Assembly (NCBI GenBank): GCA_035506275.1
Contig: DATJPT010000002.1
Location: 1-64,000 of the forward strand
DNA: 64,000 nucleotides
From: Bacteroidota bacterium
GTDB lineage: Bacteria; Bacteroidota; Ignavibacteria; UBA10030; UBA8401
Direction of reading: 5' to 3'
The notes beneath the pieces are model-generated. The model saw only the letters and a list, made by a program, of their open reading frames with translations. It was not told the origin of the DNA and did no database searches. The position numbers and the translations under genes are program-made. Every line of letters starts with the position of its first letter. The first letter of the stretch is position 1. Shown here piece by piece: positions 1 to 8,721 of the stretch.

Positions 1-468
1 GAAGGCATTTCGGTAATTGACTCCGCTTGAATTTGTCCATGCGCCGTTGTAATACTGCTTATAGCCGTTTTGGAAATCACTTCCCGCACCAACATAACAT
101 TGATAAATATTCGGATGTCCTGGCGTTGGTGTCCATGTCCTTCCTCTCAAGTCGCCATAAAAAATCGGCCTTGGTCCTGACCCATACGCTCCGATCACTA
201 TGGGGTTTGCCCACGTGCCGATCAAGGTATCAAATATCCCGCCTTCAAAGACATCTCCGCGCTTGAAAAGAACAGAATCACCTGGATTTAACTTTGCATA
301 TTCCGCCCGCATCGGCGTAAGCCACGGTTGGGCTTGAGTCCCCGGGTTTGCATCATTGCCCGCTGCGGCAACATAGTACGTCGTCTGAGCATTTGCAAGA
401 CCGCCTCCTGGCTGGACGAGCGGAATGGCGATCAATATCGAAAGAAAGATGTAGAATATTTGCTTCAT
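1..468 (-). CDS. Secreted right-handed beta-helix-type protein, N-terminal part (runs off window)
   Basis: The reading frame is open from an ATG at 468 to the window edge, 156 codons, so the 3' part is missing. It starts with a signal peptide (charged MKQ, then a hydrophobic stretch, cleavage likely near ANAQ at residues 30-33). The mature part begins TTYYVAAAGNDANPGT, followed by QPW and a GDSVLFKRGD segment. This opening is typical of secreted parallel beta-helix (pectate-lyase-like, DUF1565-type) proteins. A GGAGGG ribosome binding site lies about nine bases before the ATG. It is on the same strand as, and downstream of, the exopolysaccharide genes, so it may be a surface-polysaccharide lyase or a cell-surface protein; the fold is fairly certain, the substrate is unknown. 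Confidence 0.72.
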   Translation of the reverse strand, partial: MKQIFYIFLSILIAIPLVQPGGGLANAQTTYYVAAAGNDANPGTQAQPWLTPMRAEYAKLNPGDSVLFKRGDVFEGGIFDTLIGTWANPIVIGAYGSGPRPIFYGDLRGRTWTPTPGHPNIYQCYVGAGSDFQNGYKQYYNGAWTNSSGVNYRNAF

Positions 469-734
469 TTCTTTAGCCCTCCGGCAAAAAAGCAGTACAA
501 TTCCCTTCAACGAGGCTGAACGGGAAACCAATTCTGAATTTCTCTAAAAAATAATCCCCGCAGATGGAGTAAAGTATTTGGTATGCCCGCGAGGGGATGC
601 ATCGAGATTCTGGATATCGGGTGAATGACAGTGCAAACGGGGTGGGTAAAGATCCTGCACCATGATAACAATAAATCTCTGATCGGCTGTCCGATCCTTC
701 ACGAGAGCCTTTTCTCTCCTCACACGGACAGAAT

Positions 735-1250
735 TCAGCCATCATTACTGCGGATAAGTTCCAGAAGCTCTGACGGCACCTGAAACGAAACAGACTGCTG
801 CACTGCGGCAATTGGCACAATCACGCGTGAGCCTCCGTTCACTCTGTTTATGATTCCCTCTACCCCAATCAACGGTCCGCTGATGATCCTGACCCTTTCA
901 CCGACTTCGAGATACGATTCGCGCTGGACTGCTTTTGATCCGCCGACCACCCGCCGAAGCCAGTCTATTTGCAAATCGGGAACTCGCGACGGCTTGCTCT
1001 GGATGCCGACAAACCGGATAACTCCGTTTGTCCTCAGGATTGTCTCTCTGTCCCGCAAATCGGTTCTGACGAAAAGATATCCCCGGAAGAGGGGCTCCGT
1101 CACCTTTTTCTTCCGGTCGCTCCATACGTGCACCTCTTCGATCAACGGGAGGAATTGTTCGATCTTTTTTTTCTCCAGTTCGATGGCCACTTTTTTTTCG
1201 TACCTGCTACGCAGGTAGAGGGCATACCATTGAGGTGCCACGACTGACAT
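735..1250 (-). CDS. NusG/UpxY-like specialised transcription antitermination factor
   Basis: A 171-residue protein with an N-terminal NGN domain (residues 5-100, opening QWYALYLRSRYEKKV) and a C-terminal KOW motif (residues 116-132, VGERVRIISGPLIGVEG). This layout and length match NusG paralogues such as UpxY of Bacteroides and RfaH/LoaP, which let RNA polymerase read through long polysaccharide operons. The ATG start gives the intact NGN opening. It lies between an SLBB export gene upstream and a beta-helix gene downstream, as expected for a polysaccharide-linked regulator. In Bacteroides capsule loci UpxY is usually promoter-proximal; here it follows the chain-length and export genes, so its target may be the transcript running off the left edge. 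It could be the housekeeping nusG only if secE/rpl genes were adjacent, which they are not. Confidence 0.88.
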   Translation of the reverse strand: MSVVAPQWYALYLRSRYEKKVAIELEKKKIEQFLPLIEEVHVWSDRKKKVTEPLFRGYLFVRTDLRDRETILRTNGVIRFVGIQSKPSRVPDLQIDWLRRVVGGSKAVQRESYLEVGERVRIISGPLIGVEGIINRVNGGSRVIVPIAAVQQSVSFQVPSELLELIRSNDG

Positions 1251-1282
1251 TCTTAAAAATAATCTCGTTTTTTGTAAAAGTC

Positions 1283-1556
1283 GTTTCCCCTGAGCGAATC
1301 ACGATATTCTTTATTGGGGTTGAGGCGAAGCGCGTTGCTTCGTCCTTCGATGCGTCCCGCATTCGCGGGGCTTACTCGGGATGAACCTGCTTTTTGCTAG
1401 GCTTTACAAAACAAGGGACGTTCACCCTGAGCGAGTCACGATGTCTTCTATCGGGGCGAGTCGAAGGGCCTTACTTTGCCCTTCGATGCGTCCCGCATTC
1501 GAGGGACTTACTCAGGATGAATCTGCGTTCCGTTAAGCTTTACAAAAAGAGTGGTT
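1283..1556. repeat. Two imperfect tandem copies of a ~137-bp intergenic repeat
   Basis: The 384-bp gap between the antiterminator and the SLBB gene is filled by two diverged copies, about 1283-1420 and 1419-1556. Both carry a CCTGAGCGA(A/G)TCACGAT block, a CCTTCGATGCGTCCCGCATTC block, a GACTTACTC(A/G)GGATGA-like block and a final CTTTACAAAA block. The CGTCCCGC...GCGGG part can pair with itself. No convincing coding sequence is present. Related blocks recur in other gaps of this window. Confidence 0.7.
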
Positions 1557-1634
1557 CATCCCCTCAGAGAGGGCTCTTTTGGAGGCTGGCTTTGCCGGTA
1601 CACTGGCGAGAAACAACGCCTCGAGTTCCTGATA

Positions 1635-2144
1635 TTACTTCTTCGAATAGTTAAGAACCTGAGTGACGGCTATCGTTACCGCCGAGACCTCCACGACCAC
1701 CTCGAAGGCATCTCTGAACTTCGCCCAGCCGGTGCGATTCACCATAATGAAATCCCCCGGCATTAGCTGCAGCTCTTCTTGTTTCACCGATGAAAGGTCT
1801 TCCAGGTCGACGTGAAACTCGCGTCGTGTAACTTTCTCTCCTTTTCCGTCGATCCGGATGATGGTCACTTTACTCAACGATCCGTCGGGCGTCGGTCCAC
1901 CGGCCAACGCGATCAAATTGATCAGGTCTATCGAGCTCGCGATTTCGTACCTGCCCGGTCTCTGCACGAATCCTATCACGTTCACGATGAGCGTAAGGTC
2001 GTTGGGGCGGGCAAAATAGTAGTTCGTGCTCGTCTCCCCCGCCGACGTTGCTGAAAGAAAGGAGCTGGGATTGATCTGTGCATCCGCGTCTGTCAGACAC
2101 AACATCAGACATGCGGCAAAAACAATGCTGCAATATTTTCTCAT
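1635..2144 (-). CDS. Short SLBB-domain polysaccharide export protein
   Basis: A 169-residue secreted protein. The ATG at 2144 is preferred over an upstream TTG because it gives a compact signal peptide (MRKYCSIVFAACLMLCL, then ADAQ). The mature part has one SLBB-type segment (about residues 48-120: VNVIGFVQRPGRYEI followed by LINLIALAGG and a late LMPGDFIMV). Wza-type export lipoproteins are usually more than twice this long and carry an N-terminal Poly_export domain, which is absent here. It lies between a Wzc-like protein and a UpxY-like factor, so a role in polysaccharide export across the outer membrane is likely; it may be an accessory or reduced export protein. The C-terminus has a hydrophobic segment (EVSAVTIAVTQVLNY). 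Confidence 0.78.
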   Translation of the reverse strand: MRKYCSIVFAACLMLCLTDADAQINPSSFLSATSAGETSTNYYFARPNDLTLIVNVIGFVQRPGRYEIASSIDLINLIALAGGPTPDGSLSKVTIIRIDGKGEKVTRREFHVDLEDLSSVKQEELQLMPGDFIMVNRTGWAKFRDAFEVVVEVSAVTIAVTQVLNYSKK

Positions 2145-2197
2145 GGTGTTGTTAACCTTCAAGTTTAATAGAAGCTATCTCAAAAATACGTCATTTC

Positions 2198-2300
2198 ATC
2201 CTTCGATGCGTCCCGCTAACGCGGGACTTACTCAGGATGAGCCTACTATTTGTTCACCCTGAGCAAGTGAGCGGAGCGAACGCGTCGAAGGACAGACAGT
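2198..2300. repeat. Dispersed intergenic repeat in the gap between the SLBB and wzc-like genes
   Basis: The 361-bp gap at 2145-2505 contains another copy of the CCTTCGATGCGTCCCGC...GCGGGACTTACTCAGGATGA block (2198-2240), followed by a CACCCTGAGCAAGTGAGCG...CGTCGAAGGAC block (2255-2292). The CGTCCCGC/GCGGGAC halves form a hairpin. The rest of the gap shows no gene. Confidence 0.65.
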
Positions 2301-2505
2301 CCCGAGGGCATCCCTCTGGGAGAATGGTCGGCAAAAATTCGTTTTTAAGAAAGCTTTTAGTGTCTCGGTTTCAATTTTAAAGTCAATCCAACGAAAATTC
2401 TAACGGAACTACTTCGGATGCCGAATCCAGCTTGGTCGCACTGGATGCCAGGATTTGCATGTATGTCGTTAATTCTCTGCAGCAACCAGAGTATGATACG
2501 CTGCC

Positions 2506-4869
2506 TCACGTGTGGGATTCCAGCGGCCGGTTCGTTCTTTTTTTTGACTTTTTCCTCTTCCCGTTGGAACCGTAGTATCCTGATTCATAACCATAGTAGC
2601 CGTTCGGGTGGCCGTACGCATACGAGCCGAAAGAAGAGCGTATATCAAAGTTATTCAGAACCACACCGAGCAATCTTGCGTCGAAGCTGTGAAGCAGCTC
2701 GACAGCGGACATCAGGGCATTGGCCCTCGTCATCCCGGCAGATGCAACGATCACAACGCCTTCTGCTTCTTTTGCCAGCACGGCTGCATCCGTCACAGCC
2801 AGCAGCGGCGGTGCGTCGGCAAGAATGATGTCGTACTCCTGTTTCATCATTCCGATGAATTCCTTCATTTTGTTTGAACCAAGAAGCTCGGAAGGATTGT
2901 CCGGAAGCTCTCCGGAAGCGATGATATCGAGGTTCTCCAGAACTCCCCGCTGGCGCACATCCTCAAGACCCGCTTCCCCGGAAAGAAAGCCGGCGAGCCC
3001 GCGCTCGTTTGTAAGCCCGAAGAACTCATGGATCGTCGGACGCCGTAGGTCTCCGTTCACGAGCAAAATTTTCTTGTCCGCCTGAGCAAGCGAGATGGCA
3101 AGGTTGCACGCCGTCGTCGTTTTCCCTTCTCCGGGAATCGCGCTCGTCATCATGATGCATCGGGGGAAATTGTCCTGTTGGGTTGCAAGCACATTGGTCC
3201 GCAGATGCCTGTATGATTCTGCAATCGGTCCGAACGGCCGGTAAAAAGAGACCAGATGTATATCGAGCGGAGATTGCGCCGTACTGTCCCTGGTATCTTC
3301 AACGATCCTTTTTATTTCGTAGTTCATCCGGCTGATCGTCGAGAGCGGGACAAACCCGTGGCGCTTCAGGTCTTCCGGTGTTCGTATGCGGACGTCGGCA
3401 AACGCCCATACGAACGTGACGAAGACTCCGAGGGTCAGGCCAACAACAAACCCGAAAATAAGATAGACACGAAGACGCGTCCCCACGGGCGTCAGCGGCA
3501 CCACGGCCGGGTCGACAATGTTTACGTACCCGAATTCTGATTTTTCCTGTATCGACGTTTCGTTATACTTTTCTTCGACGAGCAAATAGAGTTTTTCATT
3601 GCTCATCTTCGCGCGCTGCAATCGAGCCAGATCCATGCTCTTCTTCGGGATCTGATTGAATTTTTTTTCATAGTCCTGGATCACGCCGTCGAGCGCGCTT
3701 TTTCGCGCGTCGAGGGCCTGAAGTTCGATGCTCTGCTCGATGATCCTCTGCTTTGCCTCGGCAAGAAACGACCCGCTTCCTCCTCCGGATGTCCCCCCCG
3801 TGCCGGGGAGGACGGACTTGAGGAATTGGTCCGTGCGGCCGGCGAGCGTCTTTTTCAGGGAGGCTATCTGCTGGTCGATCTCCTTCAATTTGTCGGAATA
3901 AAGTTTCTGATCGGCGACACCGGGGTTCTGCGCGGTCACGATATCGCGCTGCACTTCAAGCTTCGCTATCTGCTCCTGCAAAAGAGCGATGTAGCTGTCG
4001 TTCGATTCTTCGATCGCTCTGGCAGAGCTTTGTCCAAGCTTTTCAAATTCTTCCTTATACGAAGCGAGCGTTTTCAGCCTTGAACTTTTCTCTACTTCGA
4101 TGGCGTCCCGTTGAGCCTCAAGCGCCGTTAGTTGGTCTACAACTTTGGTCCCCTCTGCATCGAGGGAAACGACGCCGGAAGAACGCATGTAGTCCTGCAG
4201 GTTGTTTTCAGCTGAATCGAGCAATGCTTTCCTTGATTCAAGTTGTGACTGCAGAAACTCGCGGATCGCGGTGGTCCGGAGACGGCTTGCCTGGAGGTTT
4301 TGCGTGGTGTAAATTTCGGTGTACACGTTCGCGATCAGCGCCGCTTCCACGGGATCCCCGCTCACTGCCGTGATCTTGACAATATCGGTTTCATGGATCG
4401 GAGAAAAATCGACAGCTCCCTCCAATCGTTCCGAAACTTCTTCGACTGTCGCCAGGGAGTCTCTGCCCCCCGCCGACCTCAAAATAGGTATGATCTTCGT
4501 TTTTTTGTCATTGATGTATTTTTGAGAAAGGAGTGCTTCGGCAACGGCCTGGATGGTGGACCGGGATTTCAATATCTCGATCTCGTTCGAAATCTTGGTT
4601 GCGGCGGTCGCTCCCGTCAAATCGAGCATCGGATTTGCCTTATCGCTAGCTTTCGTCTCGATCAAAACGAGAGAGCTTGCTTCAAACTTGGGTTTTGTGT
4701 CGTTAGAATACAGGAAAGCGAGGCCGGTTGCCACGCACACCGAGACCAGAATGATCCACTTCCCTCGGAGTAGAATTGCCAAATATTCCCACAAAGGTGA
4801 CACGAGCGAATCTGCCTGGTGTCGTCCGTTGCCCTTGTCATTACTTTGCGGTTCCCGGTAAGAATTCAT
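2506..4869 (-). CDS. Wzc-like polysaccharide co-polymerase and tyrosine autokinase
   Basis: A 787-residue inner-membrane protein with the full Wzz plus BY-kinase layout. A Wzz domain starts near residue 25 with a first membrane helix at 38-55. A long coiled-coil periplasmic region follows (about 195-440). A second helix lies at 466-490. The cytoplasmic kinase has Walker A (GEGKTT, 580-585), Walker A' (LLVNGD, D607) and Walker B (IILADAP, D685). A C-terminal tyrosine cluster (750-766) is the usual autophosphorylation site. Such proteins set chain length and drive Wzy-dependent polysaccharide export with an outer-membrane SLBB protein, encoded next. The ATG at 4869 has an AGGA-like ribosome binding site. 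A matching low-molecular-weight tyrosine phosphatase is not in the window. Confidence 0.93.
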   Translation of the reverse strand: MNSYREPQSNDKGNGRHQADSLVSPLWEYLAILLRGKWIILVSVCVATGLAFLYSNDTKPKFEASSLVLIETKASDKANPMLDLTGATAATKISNEIEILKSRSTIQAVAEALLSQKYINDKKTKIIPILRSAGGRDSLATVEEVSERLEGAVDFSPIHETDIVKITAVSGDPVEAALIANVYTEIYTTQNLQASRLRTTAIREFLQSQLESRKALLDSAENNLQDYMRSSGVVSLDAEGTKVVDQLTALEAQRDAIEVEKSSRLKTLASYKEEFEKLGQSSARAIEESNDSYIALLQEQIAKLEVQRDIVTAQNPGVADQKLYSDKLKEIDQQIASLKKTLAGRTDQFLKSVLPGTGGTSGGGSGSFLAEAKQRIIEQSIELQALDARKSALDGVIQDYEKKFNQIPKKSMDLARLQRAKMSNEKLYLLVEEKYNETSIQEKSEFGYVNIVDPAVVPLTPVGTRLRVYLIFGFVVGLTLGVFVTFVWAFADVRIRTPEDLKRHGFVPLSTISRMNYEIKRIVEDTRDSTAQSPLDIHLVSFYRPFGPIAESYRHLRTNVLATQQDNFPRCIMMTSAIPGEGKTTTACNLAISLAQADKKILLVNGDLRRPTIHEFFGLTNERGLAGFLSGEAGLEDVRQRGVLENLDIIASGELPDNPSELLGSNKMKEFIGMMKQEYDIILADAPPLLAVTDAAVLAKEAEGVVIVASAGMTRANALMSAVELLHSFDARLLGVVLNNFDIRSSFGSYAYGHPNGYYGYESGYYGSNGKRKKSKKRTNRPLESHT

Positions 4870-4970
4870 CTGATGATCCTATTCGTAAGCATCTGCTGCG
4901 GTCTGAGGAGTTTATAAAAAATGAGGCTGTGTGCGGCTAAAACGGAACAATCTATGCGATCTCTTTATTA

Positions 4971-5524
4971 TGTCACCCTCCGCGGAGCGAAGGGGCTGGA
5001 TTGCACGGGAGATTGTGCCGCAATTTTCGTTTTTGATTTGCCCCCTGCTGTCCAGATTCTTCACTCCGTCCCGCTATCGCGGGACTTCGTTCAGAATGAC
5101 AATGACGTTGAATTGTCTGTCAGAATAAAAATCCCAATTCTCGTGTCACCCTCCGCGGAGCGAAGGGGCTGGATTGCATGGGGGATTTGTGTCACGCAAT
5201 TTTCGTTTTTGATTTGCACCCCTGCTGTCCAGATTCTTCACTCCGTCCCGCCATAGCGGGACTCTGTTCAGAATGACAATGACGTTGCGTTGTTTGTCAG
5301 AATAAAAATCCCATTTCTCGTGTCACCCTGAGCGGAGCGAAGGGGCTGGATTGCGCGGGGGATTGTGCCGCAATTTTCGTCTTTGATTTGCACCCCTGCT
5401 GTCCAGATTCTTCACTCCGTCCCGCTATCGCGGGACTCCGTTCAGAATGACAATGGCGTTACATTGTTTGTCAGAATGAAAATCCCGTTTCTCGTATCCC
5501 CCTGAACGGAGCGAAGAATGACAA
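4971..5524. repeat. Three tandem ~175-bp repeats plus a partial fourth
   Basis: The 676-bp gap upstream of the wzc-like gene holds copies at 4971-5143 (173 bp), 5144-5320 (177 bp) and 5321-5494 (174 bp), then a 30-bp start of a fourth. Each begins TGTCACCCT(C/G) with GCGGAGCGAAGGGGCTGG close behind, continues through GCTGTCCAGATTCTTCACTC and a CGTCCCGC(T/C)AT(C/A)GCGGGAC palindrome, and ends TCAGAAT(A/G)AAAATCCC. Short open frames inside are repeat shadows. The copies differ by scattered substitutions and small indels. Function unknown. Confidence 0.88.
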
Positions 5525-5545
5525 TTACACTTTTTTTGTGTGGGG

Positions 5546-7033
5546 TTACTTCAACAGCAGCATCTTCTTCAGCTCAGTCCTGCCGTTCGACTCCAGCCGC
5601 GAAAAATATATTCCGCTCGCAAAGCGCGAGCCATCGAACGTTGCCTGGTTATACTGTCCGGCTTTCGCGATTCCATCGAACAGCGTCGCCACCAGCTGTC
5701 CGATCGCATTGTATACATTCAACGTTGCACGTCCGTCCGCCGGCACCGTGAACTGGATATTTGTCGACGGGTTGAACGGGTTCGGATAATTCTGCGACAT
5801 CCCGAAAACCCTCGGCGCTCCGCCTATGGACACTTCGATCTCACGTGAATAGCTGAACGCACCGTTATGGTCGGTTTGCTTTAACCGGTACGAATAGGTA
5901 CCTGCGGTCCCGACGTTGTCCTTAAAAGAATACGAATGAGGGACGTTGCTTGTGCCCGCGCCAGAGACCGAGCCGACCTTTGTCCACTGCTGCGTGCCCG
6001 CTGATCGCCGTTGTATATCAAATCCAGCGTTGTTGATTTCCGTTGCCGTCTTCCATTGCAGCTCAATCGTTGACCCGGTGTAGGAAGCGGAGAATGCTGC
6101 CAATTCAACAGGGAGGTCCACAGGGAGGTCGTGTTGGTACAAGCCCCCCGTCATTCCCGCATAAAGAAACGAACCTTGGACAGCCAAAGCATTAACAGGT
6201 GAGCTTTCTGGTAATCCATCACTCGAGTCAACCCAGCTTGTTCCATTGTCGGTGGATTTGTAAACTAAGTATGACGAAACATAAATATCTGTGCCGGAAA
6301 CGGCCAAAGAATTCATCGGCAGAAACAGCAATGTCAACCCTGAGTCGGCCGGCTGCCAATTCGCACCGTTGTTGGTAGAAAGGAATACACCGCTGTCGGT
6401 TGCGGCAAAGAGATTAGAACCCAAAACTGCTAAGCAATTCACGCTAGCGAATAATCCCGTAGTGGCCGGTGTCCAAGTGGTCCCGTTGTCGGTCGACAGA
6501 ATAACTCCCTCTCCATAGGAAGCTGCAAAAAGGTTTGTTCCGCTTTGGACAAAAGAAGAAATATTAGAACTTACTACTCCAGAAGTGACAGCTGTCCAGT
6601 CATCTCCGTTGTCGGTGGAAAGATATATGTGCCCCGTTTCGCCCCCTGCCAAAATGTTCGTTCCGCTGACTCCAAGGGAATTATCAAATAGATCAGTAAT
6701 TCCATTATTGACAGCGGTCCAAGTGCTGCCATTGTCGGTAGAACGATACACTCCTGCTCCGGCAAGCAATGCAAAGAGGGTAGTGCCATTTACAGCAAAG
6801 GAATAGACAGGGGCACTTACTAAACCGTTATTCACCCCTGTCCAGCTTGTGCCATTATCGGTCGAGAGAAACACACCGCTGTCTGTTCCCGCAAAGAGGT
6901 TTGACCCGTTTACGGCAAATGAATACACCTTCCCTTCATTAATGAGGGTATCGGGAATCCACTGCGCTCGTGAAGAATGGACGCCAAGGAGCAAGAAGGA
7001 TGCTATCGCAAGTATTCGTATCGCACGTTTCAT
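5546..7033 (-). CDS. Secreted beta-propeller (Asp-box-like) protein with T9SS sorting domain
   Basis: A 495-residue exported protein. The ATG at 7033 is chosen over one 27 bases upstream because it starts a clean signal peptide (MKRAIRILAIASFLLLG, cleavage near SRAQ) and has a GAGG ribosome binding site. About seven repeats of roughly 40 residues follow, each containing STDNG(T/S)(S/T)W and then a GVNNGL or ATTGL element. These resemble BNR/Asp-box repeats of sialidase-like propellers. No sialidase catalytic residues are apparent. From about residue 300 a fibronectin-like segment leads to a type A T9SS sorting domain (NYPNPFNPSTNIQF ... ASGIYFSRLES ... KKMLLLK). Such proteins are exported through T9SS and anchored or released at the surface. 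Ligand unknown. Confidence 0.85.
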   Translation of the reverse strand: MKRAIRILAIASFLLLGVHSSRAQWIPDTLINEGKVYSFAVNGSNLFAGTDSGVFLSTDNGTSWTGVNNGLVSAPVYSFAVNGTTLFALLAGAGVYRSTDNGSTWTAVNNGITDLFDNSLGVSGTNILAGGETGHIYLSTDNGDDWTAVTSGVVSSNISSFVQSGTNLFAASYGEGVILSTDNGTTWTPATTGLFASVNCLAVLGSNLFAATDSGVFLSTNNGANWQPADSGLTLLFLPMNSLAVSGTDIYVSSYLVYKSTDNGTSWVDSSDGLPESSPVNALAVQGSFLYAGMTGGLYQHDLPVDLPVELAAFSASYTGSTIELQWKTATEINNAGFDIQRRSAGTQQWTKVGSVSGAGTSNVPHSYSFKDNVGTAGTYSYRLKQTDHNGAFSYSREIEVSIGGAPRVFGMSQNYPNPFNPSTNIQFTVPADGRATLNVYNAIGQLVATLFDGIAKAGQYNQATFDGSRFASGIYFSRLESNGRTELKKMLLLK

Positions 7034-7173
7034 AGATAAACCTCGTTTAATTGTGAACATTGGTTGATTGATAGTCTATCGGCACAGGTGACTGATTTTG
7101 CAGCACTTTATTAAATGTGATATTCTTCCCCTTTACTCGCCGTGTCCTGCCTCACTTTTCTCCTGATGACCGC

Positions 7174-8304
7174 CTACGGCAACGCCCGGTCGCTCTTCGA
7201 GAGTCCCCCAAAAGAGGCCAGAAGCGTGAACCGGAGCGTTCCGCCGACGGGATCGTCCTTCTCCGACGCCGCGATATAGCTGAAATCAAATTCGTACGAC
7301 TCCACCCGCACGCCGACGCCGAAGGTGAAAAACTTACGGTTGCCGTAGGCGGGGTCCTCATAAAAATAACCCGTCCGGAAGGCAAAAAGTTTCGGAGCCC
7401 CGTACCAGTACTCGAAACCCAGCCCAGTGTCGAATTGACGGAATTCTTCGCCGATCGTCCTCCCCGTCCAGGAAGTGAAGAAGGCTTTATAGAATACGTC
7501 CGAACCGCTGTCCGTGTCATTGACCAGCAGCTTGTTGAAATCGGCGATGAAGGTCGCGTCGTTGTACTGGTTCTTGAAAAGCTTCAGCGCAAGTCCGAGA
7601 CGAAGGTTCATCGGAATTGGATCCGCGAGCGAGGCATCGCCGTACGTCAGCTTCGGCCCGATGTTCGAGAGGTTGAACCCCAAACTCAGCCTGTCGCCGA
7701 GGTTGTGATTCACCAGGGGAATGACGAGGGACTGAGGATGGTAGAGCATGCCGACGTCGAAGCTCCCTCCGGTCGCGATCCCGTTTCCCTGTCCGTCAGG
7801 CGAACCGAACGGCGAAATGGCGCTGTGAATGATCCTGAGGTTGAAGCCGATGCCGAGTACATTTGAAAGCTTCGTCGAATAGCCGAGTACAAAAGCCAGT
7901 TCGTAACTCTTGAATGTCTCAAGGACGGTCGCGTCGTTCAGCGTCCGCCCGATCTCCCCCTGGTTGAGATACGTGAATGCCGCAGATACGGTTCCGTCCA
8001 GCTGCCTGACGTCCTGCTTGTACACCATGTTCGCGATCCAAACATCGCCGAGGTCGAGTGCAGGCTGCCAGTCTGAATAATTGATCGATGCCTCGGAGCC
8101 TGATTGAAACGCATACCCCGCCGGATTCCAATATGTCGCCCACGCATCGTCGGCCAGGGCGACACCCGCCTCTCCCATACCGCTGGCGCGCGAGTCGGGA
8201 GCGATCATCAGAAACGGGACGGCTGTTGTGGTCACTTGCGCGGGGAGTGTCCGGAAAATGCCCGCTGCTGATATTGCAAAGAGAAGCATCGTGCTTCGTC
8301 TCAT
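7174..8304 (-). CDS. porV: PorV/PorQ-family (UPF0164) outer-membrane protein, likely T9SS component
   Basis: A 376-residue exported outer-membrane barrel. The ATG at 8304 gives a good signal peptide (MRRSTMLLFAISAAG ... LPAQ); an upstream in-frame extension lacks one. Just after cleavage comes APDSRASGMGEAGVALADD and then ATYWNPAG, the hallmark opening of the PorV/PorQ family. The rest alternates beta strands and ends in LRFTLLASFGG. PorV shuttles sorting-domain cargo from the T9SS translocon to the attachment complex, which fits the four CTD-bearing proteins in this window, one of them the next gene downstream. Many paralogues exist per genome in this group, so it may be a generic family member rather than PorV itself. 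Confidence 0.8.
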   Translation of the reverse strand: MRRSTMLLFAISAAGIFRTLPAQVTTTAVPFLMIAPDSRASGMGEAGVALADDAWATYWNPAGYAFQSGSEASINYSDWQPALDLGDVWIANMVYKQDVRQLDGTVSAAFTYLNQGEIGRTLNDATVLETFKSYELAFVLGYSTKLSNVLGIGFNLRIIHSAISPFGSPDGQGNGIATGGSFDVGMLYHPQSLVIPLVNHNLGDRLSLGFNLSNIGPKLTYGDASLADPIPMNLRLGLALKLFKNQYNDATFIADFNKLLVNDTDSGSDVFYKAFFTSWTGRTIGEEFRQFDTGLGFEYWYGAPKLFAFRTGYFYEDPAYGNRKFFTFGVGVRVESYEFDFSYIAASEKDDPVGGTLRFTLLASFGGLSKSDRALP

Positions 8305-8721
8305 ATTTCCGATACCCTTTCGAAGAAACCAACGATGAGCATTCCCGGCCAGATACCTGAACCAAAGTGCGATTGCGGGAGCTGCAAATCCGCACCGCAT
8401 TCCGCTCTGACCGACATTTTATTCATTTCTGCTCTTCCGACTTCTCACAGCTCCGCCCTTTGAGTCACATTTATGCAACCCACATGGGACAATAATCCTT
8501 TTCCCCCAACTGCACGATACAGATCAACACAGGGGGTAGTAAACTTAACTATCTAACATTTCTGGTGGATAGCGAAAATGTAGTGATTTATCTCTTTAAA
8601 GTAAATCTACAAAACAACATAGAGCAGGAATAACCCCATTTTGGATTGGTCCCATTATTTGAGTATATTTTTCAGACAACTATCCCTTTTCATAGCATTG
8701 GTTTCGGCCCGGCCTGCTCCT
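8305..8721. other. Divergent intergenic region, promoter-bearing
   Basis: About 417 bp between the divergent PorV-like (minus) and PAP2 (plus) genes. It should hold promoters for both. The part from about 8500 to 8660 is clearly richer in A and T than the flanking genes. A longer version of the PAP2 frame begins at a TTG at 8641. No repeat, RNA gene or conserved element was recognised. Confidence 0.5.

Noticed and set aside
473-820. 115-residue minus-strand frame overlapping the end of the antiterminator gene
   Set aside because: Out of frame with the antiterminator, cysteine- and arginine-rich without a motif.
4971-5494. Possible CRISPR-like array
   Set aside because: The repeat unit is about 175 bp with no short repeat and unique spacer pattern, and there are no cas genes.
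7117-7866. 249-residue plus-strand frame
   Set aside because: Antisense to the PorV-like gene.
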